Positions 23,699 through 34,712 of a stretch of 64,000 nt of DNA are shown here, one piece after another (position 1 is the stretch's first letter; the number at the start of each line of letters is the position of its first letter). A program made the translations under genes and the position numbers. The notes beneath the pieces are model-generated. The model was not told the DNA's origin. It was given only the letters and a program-made list of their open reading frames with translations, and searched no databases. Origin of the DNA: Leptidea sinapis (taxonomy: Eukaryota; Arthropoda; Insecta; Lepidoptera; Pieridae). The stretch spans positions 2,852,001 through 2,916,000 of the forward strand of contig NC_066296.1 of the NCBI RefSeq assembly GCF_905404315.1, in the 5' to 3' direction.

Positions 23699-24056
23699 CT
23701 AGCTGATGCCCGCGTAGATAAAGGGTTTTTTAAAATAATAAGCAAGATTTGAATTGAAGATTATCTCATGTCCTATTTCAGTTCCGGTTGCCGTTTTCGC
23801 TCACGTTCCCTACATATTATACGAATCTTAATTCGATGAAGATTGTTGTGGCAAATTAAATCTACTATTGGTAAGGTCATCATTGACATGAATTTCAGTT
23901 TTTCACAAATCCAAATATATATATATATACGTAGGCCATGTCCATTCCCAAGCATCTATCAATGTACCTACCAAATTTCATCAAAGTCGGTTCAGTAGCT
24001 CCGGCGTAAAAGCGTAACAAACAAATTTACATTCACATTTATAATATTAGTAGAGA
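23699..24056 (-). repeat. Interspersed repeat with CTAG end
   Basis: It starts ACTAGCTGATGCCCGCG and ends with GTCGGTTCAGTAGCTCCGGC and a TATAATATTAGTAGA tail. The segment TTCCGGTTGCCGTTTTCGCT recurs inverted at about 45310-45400. It is probably non-autonomous; class uncertain. Confidence 0.5.
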
Positions 24057-24446
24057 TAAATCCTAACAATTTTTAACTATACGACATCTCAATTATTTCT
24101 AAACATTTACTTAATAATTTCCTAACACATCACTTCATTGAAGTGTTTATGGTAGCTACCGTCTTTTATCTGTGACCCTTAAAGTAAGACGGTAAAAACC
24201 TTGACTCCCACAGCATTATGTGTCATCCAAAGAGTGGTTATTATAACAGGCATAACAGTGACAGATTTTGGAGTCCACTTCTATGACGTCGGTCCGTCTC
24301 TACCCCTTTTTTCACTCCTCAAAAATAATTGATAATGCGTAATATAGCAACTGTTATATATATAGCGTAAGTTCAAGCGACAGTGTCATTTATGTTTTTG
24401 TTAACTAACTTAACTTAGTTAATATACACAAGTTAAATTTGAAAAC
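24057..24446. other. Unassigned AT-rich DNA
   Basis: No feature was recognised. Confidence 0.5.
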
Positions 24447-24493
24447 ATAATTTATGAGCGATGCGAGACTCGTAGCCGCGACCTCTCGCGTTG
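24447..24493 (-). repeat. SINE C fragment joined to repeat A
   Basis: ATGAGCGATGCGAGACTCGT then CCGCGACCTCTCGCGTT is the T-arm end of SINE C on the minus strand. It runs without spacer into repeat A at 24494. Confidence 0.6.
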
Positions 24494-24702
24494 CAATGTA
24501 GTGCCGCTCAGGATTCTTGAAAAACCTTAAAATTCTGAGCGGCACTACAATTGCGCTCGTCACCTTGAGACATAAGATGGTAAGTCTCATTTGCCCAGTA
24601 ATTTCAGCACAGTAATCACACAAGACTGCTTCACGGCAGAAATAGGTGCCGTTGTGGTACCCATAATCAAGCCGACATCCTTTGCAAAGCAGCCTCCCAC
24701 TG
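24494..24702 (-). repeat. SINE-like repeat A, tail truncated
   Basis: It starts at GCAATGTAGTGCCGCTCAGG, lacking the tail, and runs to AGCCTCCCACTG. The minus-strand frame 24405-24623 is the repeat read through. Confidence 0.75.
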
Positions 24703-25193
24703 CTATCATATGATTTTTTTATGAAATTCCATACGCCATTTTTAGCTTAACACTATATAAATTTAAATATAAGCTTATGCAGAAAGCTTATTACAGTACG
24801 TTTGACATTGTAACATAAATGAGTGTGCAAATTGTACCTATGTCCTAATTTAATTAAAATATTCGATTACAGTATTTTCTTTGACTAACTCGAGTGTTAC
24901 ACATTTAAATAAAACACTTTTAAAGGATCAAAACGCGTTACCGTGTTTTTACATTCGATTTTTGCCTAAAATGAGGCAATAAAAGGCGCTAAACTTCATA
25001 ATCACAAAAATGACAAATACTATCTTTGACTCATTTCATCTGCAGTCCCCCTGACAACGGGATCTGGAAAGTTCTTTAAACGTCGGGTTAACTAAAATAA
25101 AAGTAAAAATTTAACTGTTACGCATAAATCTAATGTAAGACCACAGTTACAATTCCGCGCGTTTTAAACCTTTAAAAGTGTTTTATTTTAATA
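24703..25193. other. Unassigned AT-rich DNA
   Basis: No feature was recognised. Confidence 0.5.
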
Positions 25194-25450
25194 CTAGCTG
25201 ACCCGGTAACCGTTGTATTACCATATAAATTATTTTTAGAGTTAGACTGTTTCTTGGACATTGCAAGATTACTTTATTTTTCCAAAATAAAAAAAAATCT
25301 TAAACGTGGCCTAAGTTACTCCTTATTACATCAGCTACCTGCCAATAAAAGTCCCGTCAAAGCCAGCCATTTCAGAGATAAGCTGGAACAAACAGACAGA
25401 CAGACAAAAATTGTTAAAAATGTTATTTTAGTGTATATATATATATTCAT
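25194..25450 (-). mobile_element. Helitron-like element H relative
   Basis: It starts ACTAGCTGACCCGGTAACCG, the inverse of the end at 13160, and includes ACAGACAGACAGACAAAAAT. The frame at 25254-25460 is not a gene. The far boundary is approximate. Confidence 0.5.
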
Positions 25451-26274
25451 ATACATGTAGTAAGAAACGGTTATTTCAATATTACAAACAGACACTCATT
25501 TTATTAAAAAACATTTTATTATTTTATCCTTAGTTTAACTTACTAGAGGTACACAAATCTGTAATTTTACGCTTACTTACATTTCAATAACCTATCGACA
25601 TAAAACATTACAGGACTATAACTATATTAGACATAACTATGGAAAGATAAGATCTTGTCATTAAACGGTGACAGCAATGTATCCGTAACTAGAGATACGT
25701 TATTGAAAACGGCCTTATATTGACCGTCAATGACAACATTAGATCAACTCAGTATGATAAATCAATTATTAAAAAGTCCACACACGAAATTAACACATCA
25801 GCCAGGTAGTTCTCAAGAGATCGCAAAGTCCACAGTCATCCTTCACGCGGAGTCGTTTTTTTAATTTCACTTTTGCAAGTCATCGGCCGCGACGTCGGCT
25901 TTGGTAAAGAGCTTCCTGCTGCACGGCAATCCGGGAACGTACACTTGTATAAATAAACACGATTTTGTATGTATGTGAAATGTGTTTTTCTGATTTTTTA
26001 ATCTGGTTACAGTTATATATTAACACTACCAAGGCCCCGTGGTTTCTGTATAGATAAGAGATAGGTAGGTATATTATATTTGCGGTATGTGTGGATTGAT
26101 GCATATACTGTATTGTACTTTAAGTATGTACTCAATAACTATATGATTTTACTTATTAATTTACATTTTTTTTGCCTACTCGTGCGAGGCATTTAGTAAT
26201 TGACGTTTGTGTATTTTGTTGCATCACTTTGCATATATTATAATTGAAATTATCTGTAAATTTAAATGAAAATA
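25451..26274. other. Unassigned AT-rich DNA
   Basis: No gene or known repeat was recognised. The frame at 25880-26104 (minus) has no domain I recognise. Confidence 0.45.
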
Positions 26275-26432
26275 AGAACCTGTTATTCACCACCATTCTG
26301 TTTTGAAAAGAGCAACCTTAGAGTTTCTTGCTCATTCTTCTCTTAGGAAATCTGCATTTTGAACGAGCTGTATGAAAAAATTACATATTCCAATTCACCT
26401 ACGAAATAAAATATATTTGATTTGATTTGATT
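26275..26432 (+). repeat. LINE 3' UTR and tail
   Basis: CACCACCATTCTGTTTTGAA through a tail of TTGATTTGATTTGATT is the end of a 5'-truncated LINE. No coding part remains. Confidence 0.55.
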
Positions 26433-26804
26433 TACAAAAAATTAAGCTTTCTTCCTTCTTCAGGGATAATGTAGTCTTAAGCCATCGGAAATGTGTAATC
26501 AAAGTTAATGAGTTAAGAAAGAAACAAAAACGTATTTCTGAATTATTTTATAATATTATGTAGTAATAAAATGATTAATATCGTATTTATGTAAACAGCA
26601 TTTACACTACCGCTTTATCTTTGCCAATTTTTATAATATTAAAGTGAATAGACATATGCCATCGTGGATTTTTCTGTATTCTGAGGGTAGAACTATATAG
26701 GATACAAAATTTCACCAGAAATTATTATGTTGTATCTCAAGACTGCTTTTTTTAGTTTATCGCGAACAGACAGACGCAGCGGAGGTCTTTGTTTTATAAT
26801 ATTA
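26433..26804 (-). repeat. Interspersed repeat F
   Basis: This is an inverted, diverged relative of 1030-1550, sharing GTAGTCTTAAGCCATCGGAA and, near the end, TTTATCGCGAACAGACAGAC. It abuts the Helitron-like element at 26805. Confidence 0.55.
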
Positions 26805-27152
26805 CTAGCTGATCCGACAGATGTTGTTCTGTAGATAGTAAAAAAAATACTGTTTTATGGGAATTTGCCAATACTATTTCAAAACATCAAGAATCATTTC
26901 GTAAAAAATGCTCCCTGTTGTTATAATGAAATTGTTTCACAGTGGAACTGTCAAACCGTGCGGCACTAAATTCTCTCATAGAAAATATGTCCATACAAAA
27001 CAGATATGGAAAATAAAAATAATTATGGGTCCCAAATCGAAATAAAAACTATCCTATCTCTCAAGTTGGACTAAACTGCACTCCATGAAGTAATCCCCAT
27101 TGAAATCCCTTCATTAGTTTAGGAGTCCATCGCGGACAAACAACGTGTCAAG
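26805..27152 (-). mobile_element. Helitron-like element D
   Basis: The plus strand runs from ACTAGCTGATCCGACAGATG through TATGGGTCCCAAATCG and CAAGTTGGACTAAACTGCAC. On the minus strand the CTAG end is followed by T. The 5' end is altered compared with 42185-42540. Confidence 0.65.
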
Positions 27153-27402
27153 TAATTTATATATATTAATATGTAGAGTAAACAGTAGAACTGGTTGATT
27201 GGCAGAATTTACAATATATTACAGATTGCAGACTAAATTACTCTGGGTTAGTCATCCACACATAGATAAACACTAAATACATAGCAATAAAAATTACAAA
27301 TAGTGGTTGACAAGTTCGCTGATAAAATTTAGTTCGAGGAAAATTTTTTTTACTTTATCCCCTCAAGTTACATTGTGTAAATAGAATGCACCTACATTCA
27401 CC

Positions 27403-27707
27403 TGTGGGAGGCTCCTTTGCACCGGATACCAGCTAGATTATGGGTACCACAACGGCGCCTATTTCTGTCGTGAGGCAGTAATGTGTAAGCATTACTGTGA
27501 TTCAGTCTGAAGGGCGCCGTAGCTAGTGAAATTACTGGGCAAATGAGACTTGACATCTTATGTCTCAAGGTGACGAGCGCAGTTGTAGTGTCGCTCAGAA
27601 TTTTTGTGTTTTTAATAATCTTGAGCCGCGCTGCATTGTAATGGTAAGCGTATCAATTACCATCAGCTGAACGTCCTGCACGTCTCGTCCTATATTTACA
27701 TAAAAAA
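27403..27707 (+). repeat. SINE-like repeat A, near full length
   Basis: The head CTGTGGGAGGCTCCTTTGC, core and end CTCGTCCTATATTTACATAA are present. Confidence 0.85.
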
Positions 27708-28180
27708 TACACTGTTATGTATTAATTTTAATTATAGTATTTCATAATTAATACTTACTCCGTAATTTCACAAATTAAATAAGGATCCTAATCTTTTTTT
27801 GCCTTCAATAATTATTATCAAGGGACACAAATTAATTTTTTAGGATTAATTTTACCCCAAAATCGGGAAGTCATTGTCAATTTTTTAATCTGTAATGGCC
27901 GTGGCAAAAGGGTGGCGGCAAATTTGGCGCCTAAAATTGACGTTTAAGCTTTTTTAACTTTCGACTTTTATTATGATTGAGTGGTGATCTACGTTTTTGC
28001 ACAGACAGGGTGGTCAGCAATAAAAAGGCAGTTTTTATATGGAAAAATTAACTCAGTTTTTGAGTTTATAAAACTTGTTTTCTGAACGTTATTAGTTTTA
28101 TTAGGTTATTATTTAGTTTAAAGGTGTTTCTTGGAGTTTGAAAGATTTATACTTAGTTCTTAGTAGTACATTTAAGGATT
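27708..28180. other. Unassigned AT-rich DNA
   Basis: No feature was recognised. Confidence 0.5.
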
Positions 28181-28398
28181 TTTTTTTAATGAAAATACGG
28201 GACGAGACGAGCAGGACGTTCAACTGATGGTAATTGATACGCCCTGCCCATTACAATGCAATACCGCTCAGGATTCTTAAAAAAGCCCAACCGAAACACA
28301 GTTATGTTTACACATTACTGCTTCACGGAAGAAAAAGGCACGGTTGTGGTAGCCATAATCTAGCCGCTATCCTATGCAAAGGAGCCTCTTACTGGTAC
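28181..28398 (-). repeat. SINE-like repeat A with internal deletion
   Basis: The tail and head are present but about 90 bp of core are lost: TCTTAAAAAAGCCC joins directly to AACCGAAACACAG. This is nearly the same block that is missing at 9048-9208. Confidence 0.8.
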
Positions 28399-29669
28399 TT
28401 GGAGAGTTTAGGTGTCATGCAAATATTATATTCATTTATTTTTCGACCCTATTGTTTAAAAATTTCAAAAAAAGCACGTTTTAGCCATTTCAAAGGTAAA
28501 GGCTTAGGTACTAGAACGATAAGCCAGTAAGATATTTCTACCACAAACCACAATTTATTAATATTGTCCCATGTAATAGTTTCTCGGAATAGTCAAATGA
28601 TATGGGAACCACAACAATTTCGATACAGGACGTAATTATTTACAGGTAACAGCGTAAGGTATGGGACACACTTTGCCGTGGTAAATAATGTAGATATTTG
28701 GTGAACTTTCTCGAGTTGTTAATCTTAACTAATTATTAATACTAAAGATTAATCTGCATATTATGATTAAATATATCGTCAACAACAATCCAAATCGGTT
28801 ATTCGGAAAATTAGGAAACGGCTGGATTAAGAAAAACAGTGTTTATCTATTTTATATTCTTTTCTTTCCTATTGGATGTGTTTTTAATACTATGGCCTTA
28901 ATTTTTTGTAATATAGTGAAGATATACTTCAAAATTATTATTTTATTTACATTAATAATAATTTGGATACTAATATCATATAAGAATAGAGATAATGAAA
29001 TTAATAATTTCAATATTAGAACTAGTATTCCGGTCAGCTATTTCTAAAACCGCAAAAGTAACAAAACGTAACTACTTAAAAAACATGCTGTAATTCAAAC
29101 TATTATAAAATTACCATGAAATGTGCGAAAAATATCTTTTTATTTCATATTATTTTAAACTCATTGTGCTACCAACCTTACCCGGATGCTGGGGAACTCT
29201 TCCGTCCTTTTCATACAAATGATTATTACTATAAAACTTTTTCTAATTATAAAAAGTGTTTCTCAGAGAATTAAGGCTGTGAGAGAAAGATTTGTATTAA
29301 TATAAAATATATGTTAAGTTTTTCCCCCGACTTTGCCCGCGTAAATTTCATTTATTAATAATTTGATCAACCCTTCATGAGATTTTATTGCTATGCCCGG
29401 AATTTATTCATTGTTCTCCCTTATAACAGATTTATACTCTCACAGGCATTTTAATTTTATGTAATATAAAAAAACCACTTATGTTTTGTATAATTCAACT
29501 CATTACGAGGTTCTTGTTCTCTGATAAATTTTTATTTTATTGCCAAAATAGTAAAGTCTTAACAGACAAGCAGTATTTCCGTTCCAAAAATAATCTGAGT
29601 TACTCTCATGATAGAGATGTATTGATAAGTACCTGATGTAAAACAGAGATATAGGTAATCAACAGCCCA
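28399..29669. other. Unassigned AT-rich DNA
   Basis: The frame at 28763-29047 (94 codons) has two hydrophobic stretches, but its composition (mostly I, N, F, K, Y) is what random AT-rich DNA gives, and no family is recognised. Nothing else was seen. Confidence 0.45.
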
Positions 29670-30115
29670 GTTTTCAACCAGTGTTTTGCCAGTGATGACA
29701 TACGAAACGCAGACGTGGTCGCTAACTATGGGCCTTACGAGGAAGCTCATGGTCGCTCAGAGGGTAGTGGAGAGGGCTATGCTTGGAGTTCTCCAGCGTG
29801 ATCGAATCAGAAATGAGGAAATTCTTAGGTTAATCAAAGTGGCCCAGAGGGTTGCAAAACTGAAGTGGCAGTTGGCAGGGCACATAGTTCTTCGGACAGA
29901 TGGCCGTTGTGGCAGTAAAGTCCTCGAATGGCGACCACGTACCGGAAGACATGTTGGTAGGTCCCCCAAAAGATGGACCGACGATCTGGTCAAGATCGCC
30001 GGAATACGTTGGATGAGGGCAGCGCAGGACCGATCGTCATTGCGTTCTTTGGGGGAGGCCTTTGCCCAGCAGTGGACGTCTTCGGGCTACAATGATAATG
30101 ATCTAATTAAAAGAC
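29670..30115 (+). pseudogene. RTE-clade LINE 3' end with open frame
   Basis: The frame 29686-30144 encodes the RTE C-terminal region: TQTWSLTMGLTRKLMVAQRV, RDRIRNEEI, VLEWRPRTGRHVGRSPKRW and MRAAQDRSSLRSLGEAFAQQ. It is the best preserved RTE tail here, but 5' truncated, so it lacks endonuclease and reverse transcriptase motifs. The short ATGATAATGAT end is an RTE-type tail. Confidence 0.85.
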
Positions 30116-30473
30116 ATTATACTATTCTGGTCTTGTGGTATTGAAGGATCAAAATCATTATCTAGTTGAGAGTGAGTACTCGAGATAGAAATGCTGCATG
30201 CGACTATAGCTACATGCGAATATGATACCAATTATGATGGCATTAGTGAGCTAATTATTGTGAAATTTGTTTACCGAACCCGTTATCTAGTTAAACAATC
30301 AAATAATTTAAGTAACTCTTGTTATAAAAAGTTATAACAATTGCATACGAAAGTAACATCTATTTCATAGCAATTAGAGGGCTAAAAATTGGTTGTAGCA
30401 GTCTCTAGTTTACTTAGCATTAATGTGTCAGTGAGTTTTTTCTTCGATTGACTGGCTTATACTAAGTAATTTT
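30116..30473. other. Unassigned AT-rich DNA
   Basis: No feature was recognised. Confidence 0.5.
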
Positions 30474-30766
30474 CTTTTTTTATGAAATTTAGGACAGGAC
30501 GTTCAGGTGATCGTAATTGATACGCCCTGCCTAACGGGCAGTGCCGCTCAGGCTTCTTGAAAACCCTAAAATTGTGAGCGGCACTACAAATGCGCTCGTC
30601 ACGTTGAGACATACGATGTTAAGTCTCATTTGCCCAGTAATTTCACTAGCTACGGCGCTCTTCAGACCGAAACACAGTAATGTTTATACATTACTGCTAC
30701 ACGTGAGGCGCCGTTGTGGTACCCAAAATCTAGCCGGCATCCCGTACAAAGGAGCCTCCCACTGGT
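30474..30766 (-). repeat. SINE-like repeat A, near full length
   Basis: It runs from TTTTTTTATGAAATTTAGGA to GGAGCCTCCCACTGG. Its head side and the following ~190 bp are duplicated at 36950-37335. Confidence 0.8.
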
Positions 30767-30957
30767 AAGTTTACTTAAGTATCAATGCATGAAATTATAG
30801 CAAATACAGGTAAATATTTTAGGTGTAAGACCTTAATAATTTAGGACTTATCCTAAACGAAAGTGTTGATATACAGTTCATTGGACAAATGGACATAGAA
30901 TACTAGTATAAACAGAAGGTGTTTAGTAAAAAACAAGTGGCAGTAGGGCAGTGGGTG
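30560..30957. repeat. Duplicated segment 2, copy 1
   Basis: Part of repeat A plus downstream non-SINE sequence (CTAAACGAAAGTGTTGATAT, GGCAGTAGGGCAGTGGGTG) recurs with few differences at 36945-37335. Confidence 0.8.
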
Positions 30958-32336
30958 ACCGCAGTAGGGCTTCGACCACACCGGCGGCGCCGCGTACTGA
31001 TTACACGCCTCATTAGCCTTACACTGGTTTTACACGCGTACCCTGCAATAGACTTAGTAACATCGTAGACGGAGTATGTGTTGACGTCACTGATAACTCA
31101 ATTCATGAAACATTATTATGCATAAATTTATTTTTCGAGTGGTGCAAATTAATATTGTGCATTAAAATGATGACGACCGACGATAACAAAAACTGGTAAT
31201 AAAAGGAATAGAACAATATTTTTTTTATTTTATTGGTTACAACCTCAACTTGCAACCAACACATCGGTTGTGATTGCAATAATTAATTTGTAAATTGAAT
31301 GCAATTGACAGTTATATAACCATTGAGTAAAACTCATTTTTAATAACATGTTGTTAACATAATATTATGTTTGTTATTAAAATATTAATCTGCAAAAGAG
31401 TACTGAGCGGAAATCAGAAAACTGTAACCTATCAAATGTAATAAATGCACGAATTTTATTAAAAACATTTCTTGTTTTCTACACATTTCTTGTTTTCTAC
31501 ACATAAGCTTATTAATAATATGTCAATAAGAATTCAAAACATTGAAAACAATGTGTTAAAAATGTTAATTATCATGACCATAATCATCTTGTTCAACCAA
31601 AGCAATAGAAAATTCAAATTCTCAATCTCGGAAAAAAGTCGAAGCTCTTCCATCATGTTTTACTGCTTTTTATTATATTGTATTAAAATATTATTAAATA
31701 AGATTGATCTGCGTGCACGGGCATGTCAAATCTAATTTATTCCTCATCCTAGGATGTGAAGGTGAAATTGGTGTCAAGCAGTCCATAGACAACACTGTTT
31801 GTGACGTTACGTTGTCCTTTGTGCAAGGTATGTCTTGTGCAAAAAAAATGTATTCGTTAAATAAATAAAATAAAACTCTACATTTAATTTTTAATTATTG
31901 AATATTATTTATCTGTTATAATTTAAAGATACTAGGTATCATTTATTATTTCATGAGATATATTTCATAGTAATAGATTGAAATACTTTTTTTTATAATA
32001 AACATTGATCCTGCTCTATCTAATATTTTGATGTCTACATTCTTACAAACACAAGAACAAAATTAAAGACTTGAATTATATTTTTAGTGACGTACGGAAG
32101 GTAATACATCACATACAAAGTATTTTTATCACGAAATGTCAAACTTTATTAAAAAATTATGCTTAAAATTATTAATTCTGTACTATGATTTTTTCATTAC
32201 TTCATGGCATTGCATAAACAGTAGTTTTTTGACCTTAATGACGTCTTAAATGTTGATTTAAGAGAATTTTCTGTTTAAAACTCCACCATTTCTAAAGTAG
32301 TGGTAAATTGTAAAATTAAAAAACATAAATACATTG
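30958..32336. other. Unassigned DNA; GC-richer start
   Basis: The first ~140 bp (to about 31095) are clearly richer in CG than the surroundings and hold a CRE-type TGACGTCA at 31082-31089. The rest is AT-rich. The frame 31472-31735 has no recognisable domain. Confidence 0.45.
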
Positions 32337-32552
32337 AAAATGATAATAAGGAACGAGACGAGCAGGACTTTCAGCTGATGGTAATAGATACATCCTGCCC
32401 ATTACAATGTAGTCTCCCTCAGGATTCTTGAATAACCCAAAAATTCTGAGCGTCACTGCAGTTGCGCTCGTCACCTTGTGACATAAGACGGCGTCCTTCA
32501 AACCGAAACACAGTATTGCTTACACATTACTGCTTCACGGCAGAAATTGGCC
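32337..32552 (-). repeat. SINE-like repeat A, head truncated and deleted
   Basis: It keeps the tail side and the CGTCACCTTGTGACATAAGA block, then skips about 40 bp to GGCGTCCTTCAAACCGAAAC and stops before the head. Confidence 0.75.
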
Positions 32553-32779
32553 CGGAGTGTTGAAAAATAATTATGACATATGGTGGGCTGGCGTGTTGGC
32601 TGAAGTTACAAAAAGCAGTTTTCAATATCGTCGAGAACTTTATTCGAAAAGGTAACTTGTGAGCTGCTCACACTTATATCTTGCAGCTAGAATGGTATAA
32701 CTACATTTTGTCTGCAATGGGCTTAGGCTTTCAAATTCTTCCGTGTCTAGATAATATGTGCAGGTATTTGTTGTTTTAA

Positions 32780-33345
32780 TATCATCATCAGCCGGAGGAC
32801 GTCCACTGCTGGACATAGGCCCAAAAAGGCCTTTGGGGCCCATGATCTCCACGAAAATCGGTCCTGCGCTGCCCTCGTCCAACGTATTCCGGCGATCTTT
32901 ACCAGATCGTCGGTCAATCTTGTGGGGAGCCTACCAACACACGTCTTCCAGTACGTGGTCGCAATTCAAGGACTCTGCACCACCATCTGTCGGTCAAACT
33001 ATGTGCCCTGCCCACTGCCACTTTCGCGATCGTTTGAGCTATGTCGGTGACTTTGGTTCTCCTACGGATCTCCTCCTTTCTGATTCGATCTCGCAGTGAA
33101 ACTCCGAGCCCTCTTACTGTCTGAACGACCATGAGCTTTTTCATCAGGCCCATAGTTAGCGACCACATCTGCGTACCGTAAGTCATCACTGACAACACAC
33201 ACTGGTTGAAAACCTTCGTCTTCAGATACTGTGGTATTTGGGACGAGAAGATTTTACTGAGCTTCCCGAATGCTGCCCATCCGAGTTGGATTCGACGAGT
33301 GACCTCTTTCGCGAGATTGGACCTGTCTAACTGATTCGATCGCAT
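32780..33345 (-). pseudogene. RTE-clade LINE 3' end
   Basis: The minus-strand frame 32914-33387 carries SNLAKEVTRRIQLGWAAFGK, QYLKTKVFNQCVLSVMTYG, SLTMGLMKKLMVVQ and RIRKEEIRRRTKVTD. It extends further 5' than the other RTE tails in the window. Small deletions shift the frame near 33000, and the 3' end continues to the GTCCACTGCTGGACATAGG site at about 32800. Confidence 0.85.
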
Positions 33346-33912
33346 GAAAAAATGTTTAAAATGTAAAGGAGAGAATTTGAAAAGCAATAAACATAATATT
33401 TTGGTTATAACATGTTGCTTTTTTTAAGTTACGCAAAACTTTTAGTGTGACCTACGTACAACAAGATAAATATGGTAAGCAAATCTATTGTATTGTAACC
33501 GATTTTGATTGAGAAGTCGTAAACAGTCAGCTACGCTTTGCATTAGCTCCTTGGTATTTTGTATATTACAACCGTAGTTTAAGAATTGGTCTCCGCTGCG
33601 CTCCAACTAGATACCGCACTATCTAAGAACAATAGCTTTTTTATTGCCTCAACTATTAGATGCTTGTGTGTGTGGCATTTTGACGCTCAATGGCATCGTT
33701 CAAATTTTGTAACATACGCTTCGTGCTATTTTACATTGAAATTAATAAAATACAAAATACTTATTAATGAAATGTGATCCCAGTGTCTTTCTTATTTCTT
33801 GTAGCATTATTTGTACAAAGTTTTACTACGCCACCCGGCATTTAAGTTTCAATTATTAGCAACATTTAACAGAGCATTTGGCACGTCAACGTCACACATT
33901 GTTCGAGACTAA
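33346..33912. other. Unassigned AT-rich DNA
   Basis: The frame 33586-33777 has no recognisable domain. Confidence 0.45.
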
Positions 33913-34051
33913 CTTCCTTATTCATAATAGTCTGCTAACTTAAGGCATTGCTAATTCTCACTCTGTCTTCTTCTATTGACCTAAGTCAGAATGAGAAAAA
34001 CACTTCTAAGCGGCTGTTTAAAGTTAGCGGACCATTATGAATAAGGGGGTA
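33913..34051. mobile_element. MITE L, ~140 bp
   Basis: Terminal inverted repeats CCTTATTCATAATAGTCTGC and its inverse near 34030-34049 flank a short non-coding core. A better copy is at 61321-61462. Confidence 0.75.
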
Positions 34052-34091
34052 AGAGATTACTTGCCGCACTTTGCGACTACGCCTGAGGTAT

Positions 34092-34712
34092 CTAGGTACG
34101 CTTGACAGACGTTGTTCTGTCGGATCATAAATAAAATACTGACTATTAATGAATTCGTCAATAGCATGAAGAATTATTTCGTAAAATATGCTCCTTGTTG
34201 ATATACTGAAATTGTTTCACAGCAGAACTGTCAAACCATGCGTCGATAAATTCTCTCAGAGAAAATATGTCCATATAAAACAAATATAGGAAATAAAAAT
34301 AATTATTAGTCACAAATCGAAATATAATCTAACTCTCAAGTTGGACCAAACTGCACTACATGAAGTAATCCTCATTAAAATCCGTTCATTAGTTTAAATA
34401 AATAATTTATAAGTATTCTTGATTTGTTTAATACGTTTATCTTGACTTATTTAGTAGATTTTGTTAATTTCTTAATTTCATTACATTATAGAATGGTTGT
34501 TTTATAACTTATATTTATTTTATTTAACTATTTCACACAATATAATTTAGCATGCGGTATTCACCTTAAAAGGTAATGCATTTAGTAATAAGACCTTTGT
34601 AAATTAGCATAATAATAATAATTATAAATGTATTATTGTAATTACCACTGGTGAAACTAAATAAAAAAAAAAAAATAAGAGTTCACTGGAAACAAACATC
34701 AGGACACTGGAT
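34092..34712 (-). mobile_element. Helitron-like element D, interrupted
   Basis: The element runs from CTAGG at 34092, through CAAGTTGGACCAAACTGCAC, to the 5' end at GGACACTGGA near 34711. It is split by an inserted ~280-bp LINE/SINE tail at about 34397-34677. Confidence 0.65.
34397..34677 (+). repeat. Retroposon 3' end inserted in a Helitron-like element
   Basis: TGTAAATTAGCATAATAATA then GAAACTAAATAAAAAAAAAA is a LINE-type 3' UTR with a poly(A) tail (34661-34674). It separates two halves of the D element. Confidence 0.6.

Noticed and set aside
28763..29047. 94-codon frame with membrane-like segments
   Set aside because: The composition is what AT-rich DNA yields by chance; no family, promoter or splice context supports it.
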